Shown here in pieces: positions 1 to 5,649 of a stretch of 10,769 nt of DNA. Origin of the DNA: Eggerthellaceae bacterium (GTDB taxonomy: Bacteria > Actinomycetota > Coriobacteriia > Coriobacteriales > Eggerthellaceae); contig JAFXIM010000108.1 of assembly GCA_017533165.1 (NCBI GenBank), positions 1 through 10,769 on the forward strand, read 5' to 3'. Numbering within the stretch: the stretch's first letter is position 1; the number at the start of each line of letters is the position of its first letter. Made by a program: the position numbers and the translations under genes. The notes below the pieces were generated by a model. That model made no database searches. It saw nothing but the letters and a program-made list of their open reading frames with translations, and was not told the DNA's origin.

Positions 1-62
1 GGCGCCATGTCCCGCGGTCACAAACACACGAACGCGTGACGGCTGCGCCACAAACGCACGGT

Positions 63-77
63 GCGCTCACCTTCCCC
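63..77 (+). repeat. Dispersed intergenic motif GCGCTYACCTTC, copy 1
   Basis: The sequence is GCGCTCACCTTCCCC. It differs by one base over 15 from the copy at 5546-5560. Further copies lie at 2140-2154 (minus) and 3677-3688. All four lie outside the called genes. Confidence 0.55.
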
Positions 78-91
78 GTCACGAGGACGCA

Positions 92-134
92 ATGATACGC
101 CGTGACCGTCACGTCACGCCGTATCGCGTATCAT
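92..134. repeat. Nested inverted repeat, possible operator
   Basis: The outer arms ATGATACGC (92-100) and GCGTATCAT (126-134) are perfect reverse complements. Inside them lies the odd palindrome CGTGAC-C-GTCACG (101-113). Two stacked dyads in 43 bp of intergenic DNA look more like an operator than a terminator, because no T-run follows. Confidence 0.6.
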
Positions 135-234
135 GGCACAGTTATTACCATTATAAGACGCGATCGGACCTAAGCCAAAAGAGCATCATTTCTTGAAAGC
201 AGGTAAAGGCTGGCTTTATGCCGGTGGATTTTCG

Positions 235-264
235 TTGACACTTTTGGCGAAATTCTAGTATGAT
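235..264 (+). promoter_or_regulatory. Sigma-70-type promoter of tRNA-Ser(GCU)
   Basis: A perfect -35 box TTGACA (235-240) is separated by 18 bp from the -10 box TATGAT (259-264). The expected start lies a few bases before the mature tRNA 5' end at 278. The short leader fits a tRNA transcription unit. Confidence 0.85.
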
Positions 265-277
265 TGGACATTGCAGC

Positions 278-368
278 GGAGAAGTGACCGAGAGGCCGAA
301 GGTGCTCGCCTGCTAAGTGAGTATACCCCACAAGGGTATCTAGGGTTCGAATCCCTACATCTCCGCCA
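278..368 (+). tRNA. tRNA-Ser (anticodon GCU), CCA encoded
   Basis: The 91-nt gene has a long class II variable arm, the GGTTCGAATCC T-loop block and an encoded CCA at 366-368. The anticodon loop CTGCTAA carries GCT, so it reads AGC/AGU serine codons. The G at 365 is the usual serine discriminator. Acceptor pairing is GGAGAAG (278-284) with CATCTCC (358-364). This leaves one A:A mismatch at pair 6:67, with the other six pairs Watson-Crick. The gene has its own promoter and terminator. Confidence 0.95.
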
Positions 369-379
369 TTTTGAAATTC

Positions 380-401
380 AGTCCCAGTCATGGGACTTTT
401 T
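380..401 (+). terminator. Rho-independent terminator after tRNA-Ser(GCU)
   Basis: A six-pair stem, AGTCCC (380-385) with GGGACT (392-397), closes a 6-nt loop and runs into T5 (397-401). Confidence 0.85.
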
Positions 402-436
402 CATTTTCTAGCCCCTTTGCTCCTTCTTGCTCTTTC

Positions 437-468
437 GCTTCAAACGCTCGAAACACAGCGCTTGAAGC
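437..468. repeat. Long hairpin between tRNA-Ser and the convergent membrane-protein gene
   Basis: Arms 437-448 and 457-468 pair over 12 positions with one mismatch around an 8-nt loop. Weaker pairing extends outward. It lies downstream of the minus-strand gene 585-950 and beyond the tRNA terminator. A convergent-transcription barrier is plausible, although neither strand has a clean T-run directly after the stem. Confidence 0.5.
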
Positions 469-506
469 AAAAAGCTCGCATGTCGGAAGCCACGCATCAT
501 AGGCAG

Positions 507-556
507 CGCATCAACCGCGTGCCGCATCTCAACCGCAGGTCGCATCCCAACTGCGC
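507..556. repeat. Three imperfect tandem copies of an 18-bp unit
   Basis: Units beginning at 507, 523 and 541 share the core CGCATC-(2 nt)-AAC[CT]GC. The first copy lacks 2 bp. The array lies just past the stop of the minus-strand gene 585-950. No function can be assigned. Confidence 0.45.
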
Positions 557-584
557 CCCGCCCGACGCACGACACCCTGCCGCG

Positions 585-950
585 CTACTTCTGCCAGGGC
601 CAACGACGCTTGGTGGTGGTCTTCATGGGCTTTTCCTTGTAACCCGGGTTGTTCTTCCAGAACACATGACGGCACCACAGGGTTATGCAAAGGCCAATCG
701 CCCCAACGATAGAACAGCTGATGGCAATCTCGAAGATGGGCATGTTGCTCTCGAACAGAGCGTAAACCGACGCCACCCCGAAAAATCCTATGAGCAGGGC
801 GTTCAACCAAGTGAACACCCGAATCAGCACCTCTTTGGCCTTCGCCGGAGAATGACGATAGGTGACCACCAGATAGATGACAGCCGCAAGCATCAGCATG
901 AAAATGATCAGCGGAATCATCCGCATGACGCGAACAAGCAAGAAAGCCAT
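585..950 (-). CDS. Small three-helix membrane protein, unknown function
   Basis: This 121-residue protein is not a family I recognise. Hydrophobic stretches at about residues 10-31, 44-66 and 70-94 look like three membrane helices. The tail after residue 98 is rich in Lys and Arg and ends in RRWPWQK, so it is probably cytoplasmic. The ATG at 950 is supported by a strong ribosome site, GGAGGT, 6 bases upstream. The gene lies 79 bp downstream of ispE on the same strand and may be read from the same transcript. An inverted repeat in that gap (GCGGC-TT-GCCGC on the minus strand) could weaken read-through. Nothing in the sequence points to a substrate or enzymatic role. Confidence 0.8.
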   Translation of the reverse strand: MAFLLVRVMRMIPLIIFMLMLAAVIYLVVTYRHSPAKAKEVLIRVFTWLNALLIGFFGVASVYALFESNMPIFEIAISCSIVGAIGLCITLWCRHVFWKNNPGYKEKPMKTTTKRRWPWQK

Positions 951-1029
951 CTCATACCTCCGTCGTCGTTAAGCGAAACACAAAGCGCACCGTAGCGAAA
1001 GTTTCACGCGGCAAGCCGCACCGACCACA

Positions 1030-2100
1030 TTACCTCGGCCGAATGGCCGCAGCCAAAGACGAGAACATCGTCGCACGCGACCACCAGCCCTGAAGCTGGG
1101 CGTCAGCTGCCATCCGGCATGCAACGCTGAAGTCCTTGACTATGGCGAAGGTGGTCGCGCCGCTACCGCACAGCATGACATCCTCCACGCCTTCCTGGGC
1201 TGCCGCCCATTCTCTCACCTGGGCGAGCTCGGGGCAGATGCCCTCGGCAACGGGTGCGAGATTGTTAAACAGGGGCACGCCCTCGGCAGTATCCGCGTCA
1301 GCCAAGCTTTGCAAAAGATCAGTGGGAACCTCGATAGGATCACGGTCAAAGGCCTCGTAAGCCGCCGGCGTCGAAACGCCCGCATCGGGCTTGATGAGCA
1401 CCACGGCCGACTTGCGCGGCGTCAAGGCGCGGACATACTTCTCCCCCACGCCCTCAAACTGCGCACAGCCGCCCGTCAGGAAGAAAGCCACGTCGGCACC
1501 CAGTTTGCCCGCAACCAGGGCAAGCTCGCCTTCGCCAAGCTGATCTCCCCAGAAATGGCCCAAACCCACCAACACAGCCGCGGCGTCGGCGGAACCTCCG
1601 CCCAAACCGCCCTGATGGGGGATGTTTTTCTCCAGGCGAATACTCACCTTTTCACGAGCGGTGTGGCCAAGCTTGCGGGCCAGCGCGTCGATGGCCTTGG
1701 TCATGATGTTCGCGGAAGCGGGAACGCCCAAAGCGCCAACGCCTCCCTTGTCGGTCACGTCGATGTATACGAGCAGATTGTTCTCAGGGCCTGCCAGAGC
1801 AAAGTAATCGGGCAGATCCACATCTCGGCCCTCGGCCGCGGCAGAAAGAATCTCGGCCTCAGAAGACCCGCGCTCGGGGCGTCCGACGTGCAGGTAGATC
1901 ACGTCATGGAGCGCAAGCGAGTGCATCACGTTGACCACGTTGTGATAGCCGTCCTCGCGACGTTCGCCCACGCCGAGGAACAGGTTCACCTTCGCCGGCG
2001 CAACCAGCTTGATGCTGCCGTAACCCAGGAAGGTCTCGGGGGACCACTGCACGTCGCGCGCAGTGCCGATCATGTCAACTTTCATGGAGACATCGCTCAT
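1030..2100 (-). CDS. ispE: 4-diphosphocytidyl-2-C-methyl-D-erythritol kinase
   Basis: IspE phosphorylates the 2-hydroxyl of CDP-methylerythritol with ATP in the cytoplasmic MEP route to isoprenoids. It is a GHMP-family kinase. With the start at 2100 it has 356 residues. The N-terminal block APAKVNL (34-40) carries the probable catalytic Lys37. The ATP loop P-H-Q-G-G-L-G-G-G-S-A-D-A-A lies at 161-174. Asp203 in GADVAFF fits the catalytic aspartate, and GSGATTF (312-318) is the C-terminal GHMP motif. The protein is longer than the usual 280-310 residues, mainly through about 30 extra N-terminal residues and an insert near 74-105. The frame stays open to a start at 2226, but those extra residues are Cys/Arg-rich and unlike the family, so I reject them. 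Ribosome-site support at 2100 is weak, and 2085 is an alternative. The gene follows tadA on the same strand after about 140 bp. Confidence 0.93.
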   Translation of the reverse strand: MSDVSMKVDMIGTARDVQWSPETFLGYGSIKLVAPAKVNLFLGVGERREDGYHNVVNVMHSLALHDVIYLHVGRPERGSSEAEILSAAAEGRDVDLPDYFALAGPENNLLVYIDVTDKGGVGALGVPASANIMTKAIDALARKLGHTAREKVSIRLEKNIPHQGGLGGGSADAAAVLVGLGHFWGDQLGEGELALVAGKLGADVAFFLTGGCAQFEGVGEKYVRALTPRKSAVVLIKPDAGVSTPAAYEAFDRDPIEVPTDLLQSLADADTAEGVPLFNNLAPVAEGICPELAQVREWAAAQEGVEDVMLCGSGATTFAIVKDFSVACRMAADAQLQGWWSRATMFSSLAAAIRPR

Positions 2101-2139
2101 GATGAACAGGTCTTCTTTCTCGTCTTGTCCGATATTGCT

Positions 2140-2154
2140 GCGGAAGGTAAGCGC
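2140..2154 (-). repeat. Dispersed intergenic motif GCGCTTACCTTC, copy 2
   Basis: On the minus strand the sequence reads GCGCTTACCTTCCGC, preceded by GGT as in copy 1. It lies between the tadA stop and the chosen ispE start, on the coding strand of both. Confidence 0.55.
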
Positions 2155-2243
2155 ACCACACTCGCGCCGACTGCAACCTGCGCGCGCGGCACATCGCGCG
2201 CAACTCACACACGCCTTTACCCGCATCGCCTATTTTCCGCGAT

Positions 2244-2732
2244 TTACTTCTTTCTGCGCACCGCGAAGAATTCCTGCAGCAAAGCAACACACTCGTCCTG
2301 CTTGACGCCCGGCACCACCTCGAAACGGTGGTTGAGACGCTCGTCAGCATGGACCGAATACAGCGTACCCAGCGCACCGGCCTTTTGGTCGGGAGCGCCG
2401 TATACGCACCGACTGATGCGCGCCTGGTGCATGAGGCCCGCGCACATGATGCAGGGCTCGAGCGTCACATACACCGTACAGTCCGTCAAGCGCCATGCGT
2501 CAAGCACCCGCGAAGCCTCCTTCATGGCCAGAAACTCCGCGTGCCCGGCTGGGTCTCGCGTGGTCTCGCGAAGGTTGTGAGCGCGCGCCACGATGCGCGG
2601 CTCGTCAAGAGGGCGCCGCGTTCCGCGATCAATGGGCTGATACACCACTACGGCACCAATGGGCACCTCACCGAGGGCCTCGGCCTTGCGCGCTTCTTCG
2701 ATTGCGATGAGCATGTAATCGTCGTCAGTCAT
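2244..2732 (-). CDS. tadA: tRNA-specific adenosine-34 deaminase
   Basis: TadA converts A34 of tRNA-Arg(ACG) to inosine so that one tRNA reads CGU, CGC and CGA. The 162-residue protein has the cytidine/deoxycytidylate-deaminase zinc site: HAE at 64-66 (His ligand and proton-shuttling Glu) and PCIMC at 93-97 (two Cys ligands). An insert of about 10 residues near 32-47 separates two core strands compared with the usual enzyme. I chose ATG 2732 because a TATAAT box ends 7 bases before it and no ribosome site is visible, which suggests a leaderless mRNA. ATG 2741 would overlap that box, and the frame open to 2816 would run past the promoter. The likely substrate, tRNA-Arg(ACG), is encoded at 5650-5726. 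The gene diverges from tRNA-Ser(UGA). Confidence 0.93.
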   Translation of the reverse strand: MTDDDYMLIAIEEARKAEALGEVPIGAVVVYQPIDRGTRRPLDEPRIVARAHNLRETTRDPAGHAEFLAMKEASRVLDAWRLTDCTVYVTLEPCIMCAGLMHQARISRCVYGAPDQKAGALGTLYSVHADERLNHRFEVVPGVKQDECVALLQEFFAVRRKK

Positions 2733-2739
2733 GGGAAGC

Positions 2740-2770
2740 ATTATACGGGAAGCAGCTTGAGAGATTGCAA
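2740..2770 (-). promoter_or_regulatory. Promoter for leaderless tadA
   Basis: On the minus strand, TTGCAA (2770-2765) is followed after 19 bp by a consensus TATAAT (2745-2740). Only 7 bases lie between that box and the ATG at 2732, so transcription would start at or next to the start codon. The -35 match is four of six. Confidence 0.6.
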
Positions 2771-2788
2771 AAGCTCGGCGCGGGTTTG

Positions 2789-2797
2789 TGGTATTCT
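2789..2797 (+). promoter_or_regulatory. Extended -10 promoter of tRNA-Ser(UGA)
   Basis: TG-G-TATTCT (2789-2797) fits an extended -10 element, 21 bp before the tRNA. TTGCAA at 2765-2770 lies 21 bp upstream, which is long for a -35 box. That hexamer is palindromic and is also the tadA -35 candidate on the other strand. Confidence 0.5.
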
Positions 2798-2818
2798 TTA
2801 CCCTGCGTTCGCGCATAC

Positions 2819-2906
2819 GGAGGAATGGCCGAGTGGTTGAAGGCGGTAGTCTTGAAAACTATTGAGCCGCAAGGTTCCGTGGGTTCGAATCCTACTTCCT
2901 CCGCCA
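2819..2906 (+). tRNA. tRNA-Ser (anticodon UGA), CCA encoded
   Basis: The 88-nt class II tRNA has a perfect seven-pair acceptor stem, GGAGGAA with TTCCTCC. It has a G discriminator, encoded CCA at 2904-2906, the long serine variable arm and the GGTTCGAATCC block. The anticodon loop CTTGAAA carries TGA and reads UCN serine codons, mainly UCA. Confidence 0.95.
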
Positions 2907-2915
2907 GTTTATAAC

Positions 2916-2939
2916 GAGCCCCGCACAGGGGCTCTTTTT
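2916..2939 (+). terminator. Rho-independent terminator after tRNA-Ser(UGA)
   Basis: A perfect seven-pair stem, GAGCCCC (2916-2922) with GGGGCTC (2928-2934), has a 5-nt loop and is followed by T5 (2935-2939). Confidence 0.92.
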
Positions 2940-3084
2940 GTATCTCGCGATTAAGGGGAACTTGCGGGAGCTGCCTTCACCGCTTTCAGTGGAGAAGGCA
3001 AGCGCGAAAGACACCGCAGGGACTCAAAACCGCAGAGTGCGAGAACGCAAAACGAAGGGAAACCCTGGCAAGAAGGAGAGCCTT
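2940..3084 (+). other. Possible structured leader of the HdeD-like gene
   Basis: These 145 nt lie between the tRNA terminator and the GTG at 3085. The arms GCCTTC (2972-2977) and GAAGGC (2994-2999) form a hairpin. The stretch after it contains GGCAA, CGAAAG and GGGACTCAAAACC in that order. This loosely recalls the first half of the c-di-GMP-I (GEMM) riboswitch, but I cannot build the second stem convincingly. The stretch is purine-rich and codes for no recognisable peptide. Treat it as an untested leader candidate. Confidence 0.35.
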
Positions 3085-3606
3085 GTGGCACAGGAAAAGA
3101 AGCGCAATTGGGTACTCGTCGCATTGGGCGTTCTGCTCGTTTTGCTCGGCTGCATGGTGGCGGCCTATCCCGGCCTGACCCTGGTGGCCATCGCGCTGTT
3201 CGCAGGCGTGGCGTTTCTGATGGCCGGCATCGGAGGCGTATACACCTACGTCAAGCTGCGAAAGACCCCGGCGGTTTCTGGATGGACGCTTGCCTACGCG
3301 GTGATCGACATCTTGGTCGGCGCCTTCATGTTGGTGCACCCCCTTGCAAACGCAGCGGTCATCCCGTGGCTTGTCGGCATCTGCGTTGCGATCTTGGGTG
3401 TCTTCGAGATTTTCGCCGCACTCAAGGGCCGCGGCAAGGATTCGGTTGCCTGGGGCTGGGGCGTTCTTTCCGGCGCGCTCAATATCATCTGCGGCGTGCT
3501 CTTCTTCATGATGCCCGCGCTGCTGGCCTTCCTGTTCGCCTTCGTCACCATGCTTCGCGGCGTGACCATGGTGATCTTCGGAATCGCCGGCACCAAGGCC
3601 GCATAA
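3085..3606 (+). CDS. HdeD/DUF308-family membrane protein
   Basis: This 173-residue protein has six predicted membrane helices at about 9-27, 32-55, 66-84, 89-110, 120-139 and 142-168. The helix pairs look like three repeats, each marked by a Gly-hydrophobic-Pro turn (GCMVAAYP 22-29, GAFMLVHP 79-86, GVLFFMMP 137-144). That matches the HdeD / DUF308 family, whose Escherichia coli member helps acid resistance. The biochemical role in other bacteria is not settled. The GTG at 3085 is chosen because AAGGAG lies 8 bases before it. The open frame continues upstream to 2938, but those residues are charged, run into the tRNA terminator and lack a ribosome site. The gene is probably monocistronic, ending at a strong terminator. 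Confidence 0.85.
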   Translation: MAQEKKRNWVLVALGVLLVLLGCMVAAYPGLTLVAIALFAGVAFLMAGIGGVYTYVKLRKTPAVSGWTLAYAVIDILVGAFMLVHPLANAAVIPWLVGICVAILGVFEIFAALKGRGKDSVAWGWGVLSGALNIICGVLFFMMPALLAFLFAFVTMLRGVTMVIFGIAGTKAA

Positions 3607-3625
3607 GAACACACAAGCACGACAA

Positions 3626-3657
3626 AAGGCGCGCAGGGACTTCGCCCTGCGCGCCTT
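3626..3657. terminator. Two-way terminator shared by the HdeD-like gene and the 83-residue gene
   Basis: A perfect 13-pair stem, AAGGCGCGCAGGG with its complement, closes a 6-nt loop (3639-3644). The plus strand continues TTGCTTT and the minus strand continues TTTTG. The hairpin therefore serves both convergent genes. Confidence 0.92.
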
Positions 3658-3676
3658 GCTTTGTGCGGGATGCGCT

Positions 3677-3688
3677 GCGCTTACCTTC
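3677..3688 (+). repeat. Dispersed intergenic motif GCGCTTACCTTC, copy 3
   Basis: An exact 12-base copy lies just past the stop codon of the minus-strand gene 3694-3945. It reads on the plus strand, opposite to that gene. Confidence 0.55.
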
Positions 3689-3693
3689 TCACC

Positions 3694-3945
3694 CTAAAGC
3701 TCAAGAGGCTTGCCAAGCAAGGGATCGATAGTGCCTTCGCCGTCGCGCTCGATGATGCTCTTCTTACGCATGTCCATGCAGATGGAAACGGGCTTGCCGT
3801 TGTTGAGGAACATGCTCTTGAAGCCGCAGTTGCCATAACCGCTGCAAGAACGGCACTTGATGTCGTCAATGGTGAAGCCGGCGAGCACCTCGTCGGTCAA
3901 AATACGCAGTTTCGTGTTTGCAAACTTTGCACTTGCGTCCGCCAC
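3694..3945 (-). CDS. Small four-cysteine protein, probable metal binder
   Basis: I do not recognise this 83-residue protein. It has Cys31-x2-Cys34-x5-Cys40 and Cys56. The spacing could hold zinc or an iron-sulfur cluster, and Gly/Ser surround the first three Cys as in tight metal loops. No membrane segment or signal peptide is visible, so it should be cytoplasmic. The GTG at 3945 follows AGGGGG by 6 bases. A good promoter (TTGCCA, 16 bp, TATAAT) lies 44-72 bp upstream, and the gene ends at a strong shared terminator, so it is a self-contained transcription unit. It follows gltA on the same strand but has its own promoter. Function is unknown; the metal-binding idea rests on the Cys pattern alone. 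Confidence 0.8.
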   Translation of the reverse strand: MADASAKFANTKLRILTDEVLAGFTIDDIKCRSCSGYGNCGFKSMFLNNGKPVSICMDMRKKSIIERDGEGTIDPLLGKPLEL

Positions 3946-3989
3946 GTGAGCCCCCTATCGCCTCAGCGGATCAGTCATTACCGCGAGAT

Positions 3990-4017
3990 ATTATAGCGCG
4001 CAAAGCGCCGCTGGCAA
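3990..4017 (-). promoter_or_regulatory. Promoter of the four-cysteine protein gene
   Basis: On the minus strand, TTGCCA (4017-4012, five of six) and TATAAT (3995-3990, perfect) are 16 bp apart. The predicted leader is about 38 nt. The promoter sits immediately after the gltA stop. Confidence 0.75.
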
Positions 4018-4023
4018 AACAAA

Positions 4024-5397
4024 CTACCGCTCGGCAGAGGTGCGCTCGGCGATGTCGGCGTACTCGCGACGCTTCATGTAGGTGTGCTTGTAGGCGGGGC
4101 GGATGATGCGCTTGCCTGAAGAGATCTCCTCGAAGCGATGCGCCGCCCAGCCGGCCATGCGACCGCAGGCGAACAGCGGGGTGAACAGCTCCTGCGGGAT
4201 GCCCATCATGGAGTAGATGAAGCCCGTGTACATGTCCACGTTCGCGCACATATCCTTGCGAGTTCCCTTTTCGCGAAGAATCACCTCGGGCGCCAGGCGC
4301 TCGATGCTCTGGAGCAGCTTGAACTCGGCCTCGTACTCGGTTCCCGTCGCCAGCCTTTCCGCAAAACGCTTGCAGATCACCGCACGCGGGTCGCTCTTCG
4401 TGTAGACCGCGTGCCCCATGCCGTACACCAAGCCCGTCTTGTCATAGGCCTGCTTGTTCACGATGCGCGCCAGGAAGGCGGCGACTTCGTCGTCGTTTTC
4501 CCAATCCTTGACGTTTTCCTTCACCTCGCGCTGCATGGCGAGCACCTTGTGGTTGGCGCCTCCGTGACGGTATCCCTTGAGCGATCCGATGGCAGCCGCA
4601 TAGGTGGAATAGGGGTCCGTGTCGGAGGAGGAAAGCACGCGCGCCGTGAAGGTGGAATTGTTGCCGCCACCGTGCTCGGCATGCACGCAGAGCAGGATGT
4701 CGAGCATGCGGGCCTCGTCGGCGGTGAAGCTGCGGTCGGGGCGCAGCATGGACAGGATGGTTTCGGCGGTGGACTGACCCGGAATGAAAGGATGCATGAT
4801 CATGGATTCGCCATGATAGCGCGAGCGCTGGGCGTAATAGGACAGCACCATGATGCGCGGCAGGCGCGACATGAGCGAGAGCGCCGTGTTGATCTCGTGC
4901 TCGGGAGACCTGTCTTCGGCGTCCGGGTCGTGCCCGTAGAGGAGAAGCACCGAACGTGCCAGCACGTTCATGATGTTGGTGGGTGCATTGCCCATGATCA
5001 TGGATGCGGTAAAGCCGTCGGGCAACTCACGCTGGGCGTCGATGACCTCGATGAAGGCATCGAGTTCGGCCTGCGTGGGAAGCTCGCCCATAAGCAGCAG
5101 GTAGGCGATTTCCTCGAAGGCAAAACGGCGGTCGCTCGATTCATCGCCGAGCAGGTCGTAGAGGTCGTAGCCGCGCAGGCGAAGCGTGCCCTCATCGGCC
5201 AGCTTTTCCCCGTCGGAGATCACGTAGCCGTGCACGTTGGAGATATTGGTCATGCCGGCAACCACGCCCGTGCCATCAGCGTTGCGCAAGCCGCGCTTGA
5301 CGTCATGGCGCTCGTAGTAAGCGGGATCAATGCTGTTGATTCGAGCGAACTCGTCGAACAGGGCGATTTTCCTGGTGTCTTCGGTGTTGATGACCAT
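4024..5397 (-). CDS. gltA: Citrate synthase
   Basis: The enzyme condenses acetyl-CoA and oxaloacetate to citrate in the cytoplasm. In a probably anaerobic host it would feed glutamate synthesis as well as any TCA branch. The 457-residue protein has the family's active-site blocks in order: HAEHGGGNNST (239-249), HGGANH (278-283; His278 matches the acetyl-CoA enolising His), GMGHAVY (326-332; His329 the oxaloacetate-binding His) and NVDMYTG (386-392; Asp388 the catalytic acid-base). Length is typical of the family. A 2-methylcitrate synthase role cannot be excluded from sequence alone. The ATG at 5397 follows AAGGAAA by 6 bases. The frame remains open to 5463 but without a ribosome site. Upstream lies a pair of 8-base direct repeats, a possible operator. 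Confidence 0.95.
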   Translation of the reverse strand: MVINTEDTRKIALFDEFARINSIDPAYYERHDVKRGLRNADGTGVVAGMTNISNVHGYVISDGEKLADEGTLRLRGYDLYDLLGDESSDRRFAFEEIAYLLLMGELPTQAELDAFIEVIDAQRELPDGFTASMIMGNAPTNIMNVLARSVLLLYGHDPDAEDRSPEHEINTALSLMSRLPRIMVLSYYAQRSRYHGESMIMHPFIPGQSTAETILSMLRPDRSFTADEARMLDILLCVHAEHGGGNNSTFTARVLSSSDTDPYSTYAAAIGSLKGYRHGGANHKVLAMQREVKENVKDWENDDEVAAFLARIVNKQAYDKTGLVYGMGHAVYTKSDPRAVICKRFAERLATGTEYEAEFKLLQSIERLAPEVILREKGTRKDMCANVDMYTGFIYSMMGIPQELFTPLFACGRMAGWAAHRFEEISSGKRIIRPAYKHTYMKRREYADIAERTSAER

Positions 5398-5464
5398 GCG
5401 CGTTTCCTTATATTTCGATGCTCGGTATATTAAAAGTGTCTGACCATGATAGCCCGCCTGCAAA

Positions 5465-5482
5465 ACAGCACGTTACAGCACG
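5465..5482. promoter_or_regulatory. Direct repeat ACAGCACG, possible operator of gltA
   Basis: Two perfect copies (5465-5472 and 5475-5482) have a 10-bp period, one helical turn. They lie 68-85 bp upstream of the gltA start. Such phasing is common for regulator half-sites. No regulator can be named. Confidence 0.45.
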
Positions 5483-5531
5483 GTTAAAGCGTCGGCAAAA
5501 CGCAAACCAGACGAGACACAAAGACCCCTCC

Positions 5532-5548
5532 CGCGCCGCCGCGGCGCG
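5532..5548. repeat. GC-only odd palindrome
   Basis: The sequence CGCGCCGC-C-GCGGCGCG has 8-bp perfect arms around one base. It lies between the divergent gltA and tRNA-Arg units and overlaps the first bases of motif copy 4. No T-run follows. Confidence 0.55.
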
Positions 5549-5557
5549 CTTACCTTC
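5546..5557 (+). repeat. Dispersed intergenic motif GCGCTTACCTTC, copy 4
   Basis: An exact 12-base copy lies in the gltA/tRNA-Arg gap and abuts the GC palindrome. It is followed by CCCACC, similar to the flank of copy 3. Confidence 0.55.
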
Positions 5558-5566
5558 CCCACCTCC

Positions 5567-5599
5567 TTGAAAAATTTTTTTCAACAGGAAAAATTTTTC
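5567..5599 (+). promoter_or_regulatory. Two A+T palindromes, UP-element-like, before the tRNA-Arg promoter
   Basis: TTGAAAAA-TT-TTTTTCAA (5567-5584) and the perfect palindrome GAAAAATTTTTC (5588-5599) stand side by side. Their centres are about 18 bp apart and they end one base before the -35 box. A- and T-tracts at this position are typical of UP elements that bind the RNA polymerase alpha subunit. A dimeric repressor site is the alternative. Confidence 0.6.
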
Positions 5600-5600
5600 A

Positions 5601-5629
5601 TTGACACCGCCGCTACGGAGGCGCATAAT
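5601..5629 (+). promoter_or_regulatory. Sigma-70-type promoter of tRNA-Arg
   Basis: Perfect TTGACA (5601-5606), a 17-bp spacer and CATAAT (5624-5629) give near-consensus strength. Transcription should start around 5636, 14 bases before the mature tRNA. Confidence 0.9.
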
Positions 5630-5649
5630 GGCTTTTGCTGTTTCGATGT

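Larger units (their letters stand above)
1..234. other. Repeat-rich non-coding region upstream of tRNA-Ser(GCU)
   Basis: No convincing gene is visible here. The segment holds six GTCAC(G)/(C)GTGAC motifs at 17-21, 35-40, 78-83, 101-106, 108-113 and 113-118. It also holds a 12-base direct repeat, CACAAACRCACG, at 19-30 and 49-60, exactly 30 bp apart. A nested inverted repeat lies at 92-134. The clustering suggests protein-binding sites, perhaps for a gene beyond the left edge. Function is not known. Confidence 0.6.

Noticed and set aside
170..391. Minus-strand open frame over the tRNA-Ser(GCU) gene
   Set aside because: It is the complement of the tRNA read as protein, a well-known spurious product type, and it has no ribosome site.
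390..995. 201-codon plus-strand frame opposite the small membrane protein
   Set aside because: It has charged low-complexity content, starts inside the tRNA terminator and lies antisense to a frame with a strong ribosome site and clear membrane helices.
2101..2226. N-terminal extension of IspE to 2226
   Set aside because: The added residues are Cys/Arg-rich, unlike the family, lack a good ribosome site and include the dispersed intergenic motif.
1309..2580. 423-codon plus-strand frame opposite ispE and tadA
   Set aside because: It crosses two conserved minus-strand genes with intact catalytic motifs and resembles no protein family.
4138..5433. 431-codon plus-strand frame opposite gltA
   Set aside because: It is a shadow of the citrate synthase gene, His/Val-rich with no recognisable domain.
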